Source of the DNA: RI-106 sp964496875
GTDB taxonomy: Bacteria > Cyanobacteriota > Vampirovibrionia > Obscuribacterales > Obscuribacteraceae
DNA: 64,000 nucleotides
Reading direction: 5' to 3'
Assembly (NCBI GenBank): GCA_964496875.1
Contig: CAZCBH010000002.1
Location: 1-64,000 of the forward strand
Made by a program: the position numbers and the translations under genes. The notes beneath the pieces were generated by a model. That model was not told where the DNA came from, did no database searches, and worked only from the letters and a program-made list of their open reading frames with translations. Positions 34,377-42,697 of this stretch are shown piece after piece; positions within the stretch are counted from its first letter, which is position 1; each line of letters starts with the position of its first letter.

Positions 34377-35450
34377 TTAGGATCTCGATCCGGTTTGGAT
34401 ATCGGCTTTCTCCAGTATTGTGGTGACCGCAGTATCGAAGGCGGCAATGGTTCGATCTATATCACCGTCAGTAATACCATAATGGGTGACCGCGCGAATT
34501 TTGTCGGGGGCGGTGGCGAGAACCAGTACCCCTAGATTTTTAACCGCTTCGACCAGATCCTGGGCCTTTAGTTTCTGGCCTGGAAAGTTCGTTTCGATCC
34601 AGACCATATTGGTCTGACAGATTGAGAGATCCACGTGGAGGCAGTCCAGCTTCGCTACGCCTTCCGCCAGCTTTCTGGCGTTTTCGTGATCTTCTTCGAG
34701 GCGATCTGTCATTTTATCGAGGGCGATCCTACAGGTTGCCGCTAAGAGGCCCACCTGTCTCATCCCTCCACCAAGCACTTTGCGAGCCCGCCGTGCTTTA
34801 TCTATGAACTCTCGACTGCCCACCACCATAGAGCCGGCTGGTGCCGATAGTCCTTTTGAAAAGCAGAATTGTACCGAATCTATTTTTTCTACCAGGCGTT
34901 TTACATCGATTTTGAGGACCAGGGCGGCGTTGAAAATTCTCGCGCCGTCCATGTGGGTCTTAAGATCATGAGCGGAGGCCGCTTCGGCCACCGCGTCTAT
35001 AGTTTCCAGCGGCACAGCGATGCCGTTCAAAGTGTTTTCCAGGCAGACCAGGCGTGTTATCGGCTTGTGCTGATCTCTGGGGGAGATATTGTCTATGACA
35101 TCAGAAGCCCTGAGCGCTTGCATTTTCGATTGACCGATCGGATTGAGTACCATTCCGCCGAGGCTCGAAGCGCCGCCCTGTTCGTACTGAAAAATATGGG
35201 CTCCCCTGGCCACCAGCACTTCGTCTCCCCGTCCGCAATGGCTCAGGAGCGAGACAAAATTCCCCATGGTGCCGGACGCCACGAAAAGACCGGCTTCTTT
35301 TCCCATTAATTGAGCCGAATAGGCCTCCAGCTCATTGACGGTAGGGTCCTCACCAAAGACATCGTCACCGACTTCTGCTTGCGCCATCGCCTCTTTCATG
35401 GCGGCGGTCGGTCTGGTGACGGTGTCGCTGCGCAGATCGATGACGGACAT
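34377..35450 (-). CDS. ltaE: Low-specificity threonine aldolase
   Basis: 357 residues, fold-type I PLP enzyme. The opening VIDLRSDTVTRPTAAMKEAM is the family signature. K199 in FCFSKGLSAP forms the Schiff base, H85 (ARGAHIF) stacks on the cofactor and R171 in MDGARIFNA helps bind it; GDDVFGEDPTVNELE near 28-42 is also conserved. It cleaves L-threonine and L-allo-threonine to glycine and acetaldehyde. About 20 residues longer at the C-terminus than short-form enzymes. It lies 6 bp downstream of the small membrane protein gene at 35457-35783 and should be cotranscribed with it. Confidence 0.95.
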   Translation of the reverse strand: MSVIDLRSDTVTRPTAAMKEAMAQAEVGDDVFGEDPTVNELEAYSAQLMGKEAGLFVASGTMGNFVSLLSHCGRGDEVLVARGAHIFQYEQGGASSLGGMVLNPIGQSKMQALRASDVIDNISPRDQHKPITRLVCLENTLNGIAVPLETIDAVAEAASAHDLKTHMDGARIFNAALVLKIDVKRLVEKIDSVQFCFSKGLSAPAGSMVVGSREFIDKARRARKVLGGGMRQVGLLAATCRIALDKMTDRLEEDHENARKLAEGVAKLDCLHVDLSICQTNMVWIETNFPGQKLKAQDLVEAVKNLGVLVLATAPDKIRAVTHYGITDGDIDRTIAAFDTAVTTILEKADIQTGSRS

Positions 35451-35456
35451 GGAATG

Positions 35457-35783
35457 TTAGGAATCTTCTCGAACGATCAGGATGCCATGCTGTTCTATGG
35501 CGAGATAAGTTCTGCCTTCGAACTGGAAGGTTTCTATTTTTACTCTGGTGATGCTCTGCTTCTGGGCTGCTATGTCCTGGCTGTTGATTTCGAGCATGTC
35601 TTCCATCGGGGTGTTCAGTTGTTGAAATTGATAAGTGAGCCCGGACTCGACGCTGCCTTCTTCGAGTTTTCTCTCCACTGCCGGAGGGGAGAGCCGGTCC
35701 CTGTCATAGCTATCATCCTTTACCGGTTTAAGGGCAAGAATTACACAGATGAACAAAACTAGTAAAATTACTTCCATGCTCAT
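35457..35783 (-). CDS. Small membrane-anchored protein upstream of ltaE
   Basis: ATG 35783 gives 108 residues that open with a hydrophobic anchor (MSMEVILLVLFICVILALKPV); an upstream in-frame start at 35864 would add 27 residues and overlap the divergent gene still more. The outer part is acidic, with VESGLTYQFQQLNTPMEDML and a strand-rich end, TFQFEGRTYLAIEQHGILIV. Family unknown. Its 5' end overlaps the start of the divergent gene at 35749, an arrangement that leaves no separate promoter region for either start as drawn, so one start is probably further in. Confidence 0.65.
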   Translation of the reverse strand: MSMEVILLVLFICVILALKPVKDDSYDRDRLSPPAVERKLEEGSVESGLTYQFQQLNTPMEDMLEINSQDIAAQKQSITRVKIETFQFEGRTYLAIEQHGILIVREDS

Positions 35784-36537
35784 CTTATGCCACAAACCGG
35801 CCAGGAAACATCTACTTTTTTCAAAATCCTTCGCGCAAATTTTTGTTGCGTTCTTGCTGACCATGGCAGTCTCATCCGGTTCTGGCCAGGCTCGAGGGGC
35901 CGGGCAGGAGAAGGGCTTCAGCTGGTACTATCAATCTGCCCTCGATTCCATCTACAAGGGGAGGTTCGACCAGGCGAGAAGCGACCTGGAGGCGGCTCGC
36001 CGCAGTGCCGGTGCGGATCGAAAAGAACTGAGGCTCTATAGACACGGCAGGGCGATGCTCGGCTGCGCCAGAGCCCTGGAACTGGAGCAGGAACTGCACT
36101 CTAATATGATCAGGCAGAGGCGCAATTTCCTCTATGGCACTCTCTTTGTGATCATTTTTGGCCTGATCATGGGCTATCTGCTCAGGTATGGCAAGAAGAA
36201 GCCCGCATTTGTCGAGCGTGTGGATGATTGGGTTCAACGGGGGCGGGCCAGGTCGGAGAAGGGTCTTGAAGCGCAAGCCGGAATGGCGATAATAAGTTTG
36301 ATTATCTACGCTGTCGTCGCGCTTTTTTTGCTTGTGATTGTGCTCGGGTTCATCTGGCTTTTGAAATCAGTTACCCCGCCGGCTTCGGGTCAGTTCGAGC
36401 AAGCTTCACCCATCTTTAGTGAAGCCGTCGAACAGTTGAAGCTAAGCAGCGCCGAAGCCGGGTATGATCCCGATAAGAGTGAGTTGTTGAAGGACTACAA
36501 CCAGTTCCTGGAAGAGAGAAAAGGCAGTGGAAATTGA
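35749..36537 (+). CDS. Membrane protein coupled to LRR kinase
   Basis: 262 residues from ATG 35749 (ATG 35776 is an alternative and fits the divergent neighbour better). A signal-like segment (KSFAQIFVAFLLTMAVSSGSG) is followed by a TPR-like helical hairpin, WYYQSALDSIYKGRFDQARS, then two membrane segments at about 126-146 (FLYGTLFVIIFGLIMGYLL) and 180-208 (AIISLIIYAVVALFLLVIVL), and an acidic helix-rich tail. No family recognised. Its stop overlaps the kinase TTG start (TTGA), so the two are translationally coupled; it is a likely partner or substrate of that kinase. Confidence 0.8.
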   Translation: MNKTSKITSMLILCHKPARKHLLFSKSFAQIFVAFLLTMAVSSGSGQARGAGQEKGFSWYYQSALDSIYKGRFDQARSDLEAARRSAGADRKELRLYRHGRAMLGCARALELEQELHSNMIRQRRNFLYGTLFVIIFGLIMGYLLRYGKKKPAFVERVDDWVQRGRARSEKGLEAQAGMAIISLIIYAVVALFLLVIVLGFIWLLKSVTPPASGQFEQASPIFSEAVEQLKLSSAEAGYDPDKSELLKDYNQFLEERKGSGN

Positions 36538-38489
36538 CCGATAGTGTTAGAGAGAATGACATATTCGAGCCCACAGACAAGGAAAAGGGGCGATACCGGG
36601 ATATCGAGAGACTGACCGCCGGCGGCATGGGGGTGGTTTATCGTGCTTATGACACCATTCTTGATAAGCCGGTGGCGATCAAAACCTTGATCTTCGACAG
36701 CTTCAACGAAAAGCTCGTGCCGCGTTTCCAGCTGGAAGCAGTGGTGGTCAGCAAACTCAATCATCCCAACATAGTTAACATTCTGGATTTCGGTGTTTCT
36801 AACAATACAGAACCGTATATGGTGATGGATTTTGTAATCGGACGCAGCCTCGAGGAGGAGGTTGAGGCTCATGGCGTTCTGCCGAATCGAGAAATCATCA
36901 CAATAGCCGAGCAGATTTGTCGCGGGATGTCTCATGCCCATTCCCGGGGGATTGTGCACCGGGATCTGAAGCCCAGCAACATTCTATTGACCGACGGCAA
37001 TACAAATAACCGCGTAAAAATAGTAGACTTCGGAATCGCAAAACTGACCGACAGAGATGAGGACGAAGCTGCACTCACCCAGGTTGGCACCCTGGTAGGC
37101 AGCCCTCTTTATATGAGCCCGGAGCAGGTAATGGGTTCTACCGTGGATGAGCGCTCCGATATATATTCGCTCGGATGTGTTCTCTATTTCATGGTCTCCG
37201 GTCATCCTCCTTTTAGAGGAGAGAGCGCCTGGGACACCATGCAGGACCATGTCAATACAGCCCCCCGGACTCCAGTTCTGGCTACAAGTGATTGCGAGGA
37301 GAACCTTCCCGTAACTCGGCTCGAACTCAGCGCTTTGATAATGAAGTGTCTGGAGAAAGAACCTTCTGAGCGTTATCAAAGCATGGATGAAGTTCTGGAG
37401 GCTCTGGAAGAGGCTTCCACCCTGGTGGAGCCTGAGGGTGTTGTCCCCTCTGCCGATACGAATGTTTCGCGCTCGAATAATTTCAAGAAGACCTTTATCG
37501 GTCTTGGCATAGTCTCTGTTCTGGCCATAGTACTGATGGTGCCTGCGGTTCTCTCTAAAAAGGAGCGTGCTGCCAACAAAATTATGGTCGCGTCCATAGA
37601 GTCTAAGAACGCTAAAACGAAAGAGAGGGCCGAGAAGATCATCAAAGAGAGCATTCCCTTTTATAATCGCTCTCTGGGTAAGTTCCAGGTCGAGCGTTAT
37701 AACCTCGATAACCCCAATGAGTTTTATCGATATCTCAAGCCATTCGATGGTCAGAGGGTCGGAGATCAGGACCTCGACGAGCTTCTAGCGCACCGAAACA
37801 GAATCAGAGGACTTTCTTTGTCGCAGTCCGGTGTTACCGATCTAGGCATAGCTAAGCTGACCAGGCTGGATCTTTATAGTCTCAATCTGGAGATGGTCGA
37901 TTTGACGGATGAAGCCGGCAAGTCCCTGGCCGCGCTCAAACATTTAGTTGACTTGCGTCTTAATAATACCGAATTTGGTGACAAAGGTCTGTCCTATTTA
38001 GAAAATCCCGAGTTGTTGGATATAAGGTTGGATTTTTGCAAAAATGTCACCGATAAAGGTCTCGAAATCATAGTGCGAAAGTGGCCTGAATTGAAAAGTC
38101 TGGATGTTTCCGAGACCAGTACCACCGCAGCCGGTATGGCAAAGCTGGCGAAGCTCCGCTCTCTAAAGTATTTGAATGCAAACAGCTGTGCTATTCCTGA
38201 TAGTCTGGTAGGCGCTCTCAGGCGGTCCGGACTAGAAGAGATAAGTATGATCAACGCCAAAATTTCTAACTCCACTCTCGAGAAACTGCTGGAGATTCCG
38301 ACCCTTGAAAAGATAAACGCCATGGGCGTAGTGGACGACTATCCAAAGTGGATTGAGGAGACAACCAGGAAATATCGGGGTCGAATCCATGTTAACAGTA
38401 TTCATGATCTTCAGGATAAGAAGGTGCCGGATGTTAAGGAGTTACCTGAGTTTGTAGATTTTCTCGATTCGGAAGGCATCTCTCAGTGA
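36534..38489 (+). CDS. Receptor-like Ser/Thr kinase with leucine-rich repeat sensor
   Basis: 651 residues from TTG 36534. The kinase domain (about 20-295) has TAGGMGVVY where most have GEGGMGVVY (first loop Gly changed to Thr), K50 in AIKTL, HRDLKPSNILL with catalytic Asp near 143, VDFGIAK and SPLYMSPEQ. One membrane segment lies near 320-341 (FIGLGIVSVLAIVLMVPAVL). The outer part carries about seven RNI-like leucine-rich repeats of 22-25 residues (for example LVDLRLNNTEFGDKGLSYL, LDIRLDFCKNVTDKGLEII, LKSLDVSETSTTAAGMAKL). LRRs bind proteins or peptides. Start overlaps the stop of the membrane protein gene before it. Confidence 0.92.
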   Translation: MTDSVRENDIFEPTDKEKGRYRDIERLTAGGMGVVYRAYDTILDKPVAIKTLIFDSFNEKLVPRFQLEAVVVSKLNHPNIVNILDFGVSNNTEPYMVMDFVIGRSLEEEVEAHGVLPNREIITIAEQICRGMSHAHSRGIVHRDLKPSNILLTDGNTNNRVKIVDFGIAKLTDRDEDEAALTQVGTLVGSPLYMSPEQVMGSTVDERSDIYSLGCVLYFMVSGHPPFRGESAWDTMQDHVNTAPRTPVLATSDCEENLPVTRLELSALIMKCLEKEPSERYQSMDEVLEALEEASTLVEPEGVVPSADTNVSRSNNFKKTFIGLGIVSVLAIVLMVPAVLSKKERAANKIMVASIESKNAKTKERAEKIIKESIPFYNRSLGKFQVERYNLDNPNEFYRYLKPFDGQRVGDQDLDELLAHRNRIRGLSLSQSGVTDLGIAKLTRLDLYSLNLEMVDLTDEAGKSLAALKHLVDLRLNNTEFGDKGLSYLENPELLDIRLDFCKNVTDKGLEIIVRKWPELKSLDVSETSTTAAGMAKLAKLRSLKYLNANSCAIPDSLVGALRRSGLEEISMINAKISNSTLEKLLEIPTLEKINAMGVVDDYPKWIEETTRKYRGRIHVNSIHDLQDKKVPDVKELPEFVDFLDSEGISQ

Positions 38490-38570
38490 TATTACCTGTA
38501 GTGGCGGAAGATTTTATTAAAGCTTGATTAAAGATAGCTTTGTAGTTCCTCTTTTGCCGGGCGCTAGCCA

Positions 38571-38576
38571 TATAAT
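38571..38576 (+). promoter_or_regulatory. Candidate -10 box of LOG gene
   Basis: A perfect TATAAT 36 bp before the TTG start at 38613. No convincing -35 box lies 16-18 bp upstream, so this would be a weak or activator-dependent promoter. Confidence 0.35.
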
Positions 38577-38612
38577 GGAAAGGTCCGGAATCAGAAAAGC
38601 GAGAATTTTGCT

Positions 38613-39206
38613 TTGATCAAGAAAGTATGTGTCTTTTGCGGCGGATTAAACGGCAATGACGAGACCTATATAAAAGGCGCAGAGCAGTTCGGCCGTCTTC
38701 TGGTTGATAATGAGATCGGTCTGGTCTATGGCGGCGGCAGTGTCGGATTGATGGGGGCCCTGGCAGATTCTGTGTTGAAAGCCGGAGGAGTTGCCGTCGG
38801 TGTTATTCCTGAGACCCTGGTCAATCGTGAGATAGGTCACAACGGGCTGAGCGAATTGATTGTTGTGGACACGATGCATGAACGAAAAGCGAAGATGGCA
38901 GAGTTGGCCGATGCTTTCGTGGCCCTTCCCGGTGGCTATGGAACGCTGGAAGAATTATTCGAGATCATCACCCTGACTATTATCGAGGCCCAGAGCAAGC
39001 CCTGCGGGATCTACAATATACTCGGTTATTACAACCATCTGCTCCACTTTCTCGACGGGGTGGCTGAGCAGGGTTTCATAACTCGGGAGGACAGGGACTT
39101 TCTCGTCGTGGAGGAAGATCCGGCTCTGCTTCTGGCTGGTATGGCACGCATGGAGCCTTACAAAAGCACGCGCTGGCAGGTTATGGCGAAGACCCGGAAG
39201 CATTGA
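38613..39206 (+). CDS. LOG-family cytokinin riboside 5'-monophosphate phosphoribohydrolase
   Basis: 197 residues from a TTG start. MIKKVCVFCGGLNGNDETY is the usual opening (Rossmann strand 1), with VYGGGSVGLMGALAD near 38-52 and PGGYGTLEELFEI near 108, the PGGxGTxxE motif that holds the catalytic Arg/Glu pair region; MHERKAKM near 89 supplies the conserved Arg and Lys. LOG proteins hydrolyse the N-glycosidic bond of nucleoside monophosphates; many bacterial ones act on AMP or related nucleotides, and only some on cytokinins. A single-gene unit that converges on the GGY-repeat gene. Confidence 0.93.
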   Translation: MIKKVCVFCGGLNGNDETYIKGAEQFGRLLVDNEIGLVYGGGSVGLMGALADSVLKAGGVAVGVIPETLVNREIGHNGLSELIVVDTMHERKAKMAELADAFVALPGGYGTLEELFEIITLTIIEAQSKPCGIYNILGYYNHLLHFLDGVAEQGFITREDRDFLVVEEDPALLLAGMARMEPYKSTRWQVMAKTRKH

Positions 39207-39211
39207 AATTA

Positions 39212-40165
39212 TTAGTAGCCGAAAAGCATCGGATTGGGATTCTGTCTGAGCCAGTATTTATCATAGTTTGACAGACCAGAATTGTTGACGGCGTTATTGT
39301 AGGAGTTTCTTAGAGCCTGGGTTGCCGGAGTCTGGGGGGCGAAGGAGCCTAAACTGTTCAGGGAGGAGCCGGGTAAGTAGGTCCTTCCGGAGAGGTAAGG
39401 ATTATAGCCCCCGTAGCCCCCGTAGCCTCCGTAGAGACCATAGCCGCCGTATCCACCATAACCGCCATAACCTCCATAACCGTAACCGGGATAGCCGCCT
39501 CCAAAGTAGGGGTCGAAGGCGCCATAGCCGCCGTATCCGCCATAGCCACCATAATATGGATTGTTGTAAAAGCCCGGATTGTTCTTCATGAACTGATAGT
39601 TCATATAGGCGTTGGCTCCGGCTCCGGCAAGGGCGCCGGCTCCCTGCCAGAAATAGGGATTGCTGAGGGTCTCACCGGCTCCTTCCACGGCGTCCACCGG
39701 CAATCGAGCCACGGACTTGCCGAAGCTGCCGATTTTAGAAAGCAGGGATTTTTTCTGTGGCTCGCCCGGGTTCTGAGGCGAAGTCGCCTGGGGGGCTTGC
39801 ATCATCGCTGAAGGTGGTACAGTGACCGGGGCGTAGAGTCCGCCCTTGTTTTCGACGTCGAAGGGGCTATCTTGATCTTGTTCCCCTCCGCTCATCGGAT
39901 AAGAAGGAATCGCAGGTGCGTTCTCGCCTTCGGAGCCTTCCGGGTTGGGGTCACCCAGGGTCCGGTACATCGGCTTTCGGGGTTGAGCCGGCGGTAATTC
40001 GTCCGAAGAAGGGGGGCTGCCGTCTTTGTTTATTTGATGTTTATAGAATCCGTTCAGGCTGTCGTCTTCGACCCAGTCGGAAGAAGCACCGGCAGGTATT
40101 GCCAGTGAAGCGCCGAGCACTAAGGTGGTGATGATACGTTGGGATAGTCTCTTAGAAATCTTCAT
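39212..40165 (-). CDS. Exported Gly/Tyr-rich protein
   Basis: 317 residues with a signal peptide (TTLVLGASLAIPAGAS). The first half is Pro/Ser-rich. Residues about 160-190 contain a helix with small residues (WQGAGALAGAGANAYMNYQF). Residues 200-258 are a low-complexity block of GGY units (about 14 copies, with PYFGG and YPGYG variants). The end is Asn-rich (LRNSYNNAVNNSGLSNYDKY). Such GGY blocks occur in structural surface or matrix proteins, but no family is assigned here. Another Gly/Tyr-rich exported protein is encoded at 50561-51853. Confidence 0.8.
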   Translation of the reverse strand: MKISKRLSQRIITTLVLGASLAIPAGASSDWVEDDSLNGFYKHQINKDGSPPSSDELPPAQPRKPMYRTLGDPNPEGSEGENAPAIPSYPMSGGEQDQDSPFDVENKGGLYAPVTVPPSAMMQAPQATSPQNPGEPQKKSLLSKIGSFGKSVARLPVDAVEGAGETLSNPYFWQGAGALAGAGANAYMNYQFMKNNPGFYNNPYYGGYGGYGGYGAFDPYFGGGYPGYGYGGYGGYGGYGGYGLYGGYGGYGGYNPYLSGRTYLPGSSLNSLGSFAPQTPATQALRNSYNNAVNNSGLSNYDKYWLRQNPNPMLFGY

Positions 40166-40238
40166 CGGTCAAACAAAGTTTATCCGCTTGCTTCTCAATC
40201 TTATTGTACCCGCTGTATCCGAATCGAGCTTTCGGAGG

Positions 40239-41090
40239 TCAATCGTTGACTGAAAGCACTAGCTGCGGTGTCGGGATGTGGTGATCTTCTCGAACCGGCA
40301 CAATAGCCGTTCCTACAACAAAGAACTCGATTACATGGGAGCTCCATCCGTAGTTGCCTTCGGTGATATCGACTCCGACAATGCCTTCGGCATGCAATTG
40401 TTCGGCTTCCACTTGCATTCGCTCCATGGCAAGCTCCCGGGCATCGTAGAGTCCCTGGGTGAAATTGGGCATCTCGATATTCTTGCCCACGGTTTTAAAC
40501 CATTGACCCGGCGTTTGATGGGCGATATGGTAAACACAGTTACCCATGACCATGCCTACCGGACGGTAGCCGGCGTTGAGCATGGTCCAGAAGTCCTGAC
40601 CGGAAAGGTCGCTGGTAAATGGCTTGTTGCCTGGTGCCCGGTAGCCTTTGTCGCCGTCTTTTCTGTAGACCGCGGTGCCTATTGCCACGAATTCCGCCAG
40701 GTCGAGGTTCCATGACATATGTTTTACTTTCAGTCTGACACCGACTATGCCGTCGGCGTCCAGCTCTTCGGCTTCTTCCTGCATGCGGGTCATGGCCAGC
40801 TCCCGGGCATGGTAGAGCGCCTGGGTCAAAACTTCCATCTCTTGATTGCGCATCAGATTGGCGAACTGGAATCCGACGTGGTAGATGGAGCTACCCACCA
40901 CCATGCCGGCAGGCTCGAAACCGGCCTCCTTGACCAGAAGAAATTCGTTCACCGAAAGGTCGCTGGTAAATAGACCGCGCTTGCCTCCCTGGCCGCGCAT
41001 ATGCTGCAGTCTCTCTTTGGCGTGTGGTGGCAGATCGGGATGGATATCAGGATTGGGATTGGATGCAGAATCGGGATTGGAATTGGTCAT
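40239..41090 (-). CDS. Double YbjQ-like (heavy-metal-binding domain) protein
   Basis: 283 residues; GAGGAG stands before ATG 41090. Two YbjQ/UPF0145-type units occupy about 38-148 and 156-270. Each has the same plan: FTSDLSVNEFLLVKEAGFEP / FTSDLSGQDFWTMLNAGYRP, a VVGSSIYHVGF / VMGNCVYHIAH strand, ARELAMTRMQEEAEELDADG / ARELAMERMQVEAEQLHAEG helix, IVGV, and EFVAIGTAV / EFFVVGTAI. YbjQ was named heavy-metal-binding but its role is unclear. The protein is cytosolic, the last gene of a three-gene operon, and paralogous to the gene before it (3 bp gap). Confidence 0.88.
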   Translation of the reverse strand: MTNSNPDSASNPNPDIHPDLPPHAKERLQHMRGQGGKRGLFTSDLSVNEFLLVKEAGFEPAGMVVGSSIYHVGFQFANLMRNQEMEVLTQALYHARELAMTRMQEEAEELDADGIVGVRLKVKHMSWNLDLAEFVAIGTAVYRKDGDKGYRAPGNKPFTSDLSGQDFWTMLNAGYRPVGMVMGNCVYHIAHQTPGQWFKTVGKNIEMPNFTQGLYDARELAMERMQVEAEQLHAEGIVGVDITEGNYGWSSHVIEFFVVGTAIVPVREDHHIPTPQLVLSVND

Positions 41091-41093
41091 GGA

Positions 41094-42128
41094 TTACTCC
41101 TCTCGGTCCTCCAGGTTCATCATGCGCATGTATTGATCCTGGATGTTCTCCAGGCTCTGCGACTTCAATTCGTTCATGCGGCTCGAGCGTTGCGGAGCCA
41201 TATTGGTGCCTTTTAGATTGATGCAGAACTTAGGTTTCGTCAGGGCTTTCGCTTGCTCGATCAGTTCCGGATCTTGAATAATGCCTGTGCCCAGGGCAGT
41301 GAAATGGACGATCAGATCCCAGGCTTGCGAATTGTCCGAGGTTTCGATTCGCTCCCATTCATAATCTATTTGAGCTCCAACCAGACCGTCCGCCAGGGAT
41401 TCGTTCATATCTCTTTCCAGGCGTTGCATGGCGATTTCCCGGGCATTGTAGAAGCCCTGGGTAAAGAGATCTATCTCCTGGTTGCGAAAGTTGGTGCCGC
41501 CCCACCATTGATACATCTGGCGGTTGGTCTTCCAATCTTGATACATATAATAGGAACATACACCAAAGGCGATATCAACCGGTCTGTATCCCGCCGAGTA
41601 CAGTTGCCAGAATTCCTGACCGCTGAGATCGCACAGAAATGGCTCATGTTTCCAACCGGGGATTTTAACGGCGGTGCCGATAGCGGTGAACTCTCGAAGG
41701 CTGTCTGATCCCAGGCGTTTGCCTGCCTGGATTTTTACCCCGATTACACCGGAGGCGTTAAGCAGTTTTGCTTCTTGCAGCAAGCGTTGCATGGCCAGTT
41801 TGCGAGCGTCGAGCAGGGCGCTCGATACCGCTTTCATCTCGCCGGTGGAGAGTCGTACTCTGAAGAGAGAGTTCCAGAAATTAATGTTATAGAAAGAGGA
41901 GCCCATCACCTGGCCGATAGGAACAAGATTTTGATCCTTTGCCAGGAGAAATTCTCGACTGGTGAGGTCGCTGGTGAAAAATTTGCTGCCCGAGGCTATG
42001 TGATTCTTGAGGCGCTCTTCGGCGATTTTGGGGATGCCGCCTGCTTCGAGCGCCCGCCGGGACTCTTCTTGAAGTCTCTCCTGGCGAAGTCTGTTCTCGC
42101 TTTTTTTAGACTGGAAAAAGCCGAACAT
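41094..42128 (-). CDS. Double YbjQ-like protein, second paralog
   Basis: ATG 42128 gives 344 residues and lies one base after the stop of the upstream gene; the longer frame is not used. After an Arg/Glu-rich helix (NRLRQERLQEESRRAL), two YbjQ-type units follow, at about 48-160 and 166-285: FTSDLTSREFLLAKDQNLVP, ARKLAMQRLLQEAKLLNASG and EFTAIGTAV, then FLCDLSGQEFWQLYSAGYRP, AREIAMQRLERDMNESLADG and HFTALGTGI. A C-terminal tail of about 60 residues ends in a charged helix. Clearly a paralog of the next gene. Role unknown; possibly a heteromeric assembly with that protein, as YbjQ domains form pentamers. Confidence 0.87.
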   Translation of the reverse strand: MFGFFQSKKSENRLRQERLQEESRRALEAGGIPKIAEERLKNHIASGSKFFTSDLTSREFLLAKDQNLVPIGQVMGSSFYNINFWNSLFRVRLSTGEMKAVSSALLDARKLAMQRLLQEAKLLNASGVIGVKIQAGKRLGSDSLREFTAIGTAVKIPGWKHEPFLCDLSGQEFWQLYSAGYRPVDIAFGVCSYYMYQDWKTNRQMYQWWGGTNFRNQEIDLFTQGFYNAREIAMQRLERDMNESLADGLVGAQIDYEWERIETSDNSQAWDLIVHFTALGTGIIQDPELIEQAKALTKPKFCINLKGTNMAPQRSSRMNELKSQSLENIQDQYMRMMNLEDREE

Positions 42129-42129
42129 G

Positions 42130-42534
42130 TCAATATCGTCCTTCCAGGAAGTGGTTGAGAGCCATCCTTGCTGTACTGCTTTTCTCTGCCAGGTTTTTGA
42201 GCTCTTCGACAATCTGGTTCATGCAGTCTTCCAGGGGCATGTCAGAGCTTTTCAGGGCGATGCCGCGCACTATCTTCTGGTGCTTGGCGGTTATCGTACC
42301 TTTATTAGAGCGTTCTATCAAATAGCCTACCGAGTCGAACTGAACAGAAAGCTCAGCCACCGGACGGGTTTTGGACATGAACCAGCCGGCGCGTTTTATA
42401 GAGGTGTGTTCCGGCAGAGCTGTCTCCAGCATCTTGGCCAGGGTCTCTACCATCTCGGCCGACTTCTGCCGGTCCAGATTGAGCATCTCCGCCAGGACTT
42501 CTACTTTGAGGGCATTGTCAAGGTTGTCTTCCAT
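42130..42534 (-). CDS. Hypothetical protein at head of YbjQ operon
   Basis: 134 residues, soluble, no signal. The N-terminal third is helical (ALKVEVLAEMLNLDRQKSAEMVETLAKML), the middle beta-rich (TRPVAELSVQFDSVGYLIER), the end helical again (LEDCMNQIVEELKNLAEKSS). I do not recognise it. The stop is one base before the ATG of the first double-YbjQ gene, so the three genes form one operon (42534 to 40239). Its position suggests it shares a task with the YbjQ proteins. Confidence 0.8.
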   Translation of the reverse strand: MEDNLDNALKVEVLAEMLNLDRQKSAEMVETLAKMLETALPEHTSIKRAGWFMSKTRPVAELSVQFDSVGYLIERSNKGTITAKHQKIVRGIALKSSDMPLEDCMNQIVEELKNLAEKSSTARMALNHFLEGRY

Positions 42535-42636
42535 CTCGTTTTAGCTTCTTGCCGCATTACAAAGAATACAGTTTAAGCTCTTAGAAACCAGATCTGGGTG
42601 CTCGCTTGATTTTATCGGGATTTCTTAACCGGGATT

Positions 42637-42679
42637 CAGAAGAGACCGGACAGCATATACATGTCACCGGTCTCTTCTG
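42637..42679 (-). terminator. 13-bp perfect hairpin after ABC-2 permease gene
   Basis: CAGAAGAGACCGG (42637-42649) pairs perfectly with CCGGTCTCTTCTG (42667-42679) around a 17-base loop, 19 bp downstream of the permease stop. The longest perfect stem seen in the window. Not followed by a T-run on either strand, so the mechanism is uncertain, but its place fits the end of the ABC operon. Confidence 0.55.
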
Positions 42680-42697
42680 GTTATCCTATTCAGGGCT

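Noticed and set aside
39380..39560. Tandem GGY codon repeats read as a possible CRISPR or minisatellite
   Set aside because: They are in frame with an exported protein; no constant repeat with unique spacers is present.
39322..39591. Ser/Arg-rich open frame opposite to the GGY repeats
   Set aside because: The bias comes from the GGY codons read backwards.
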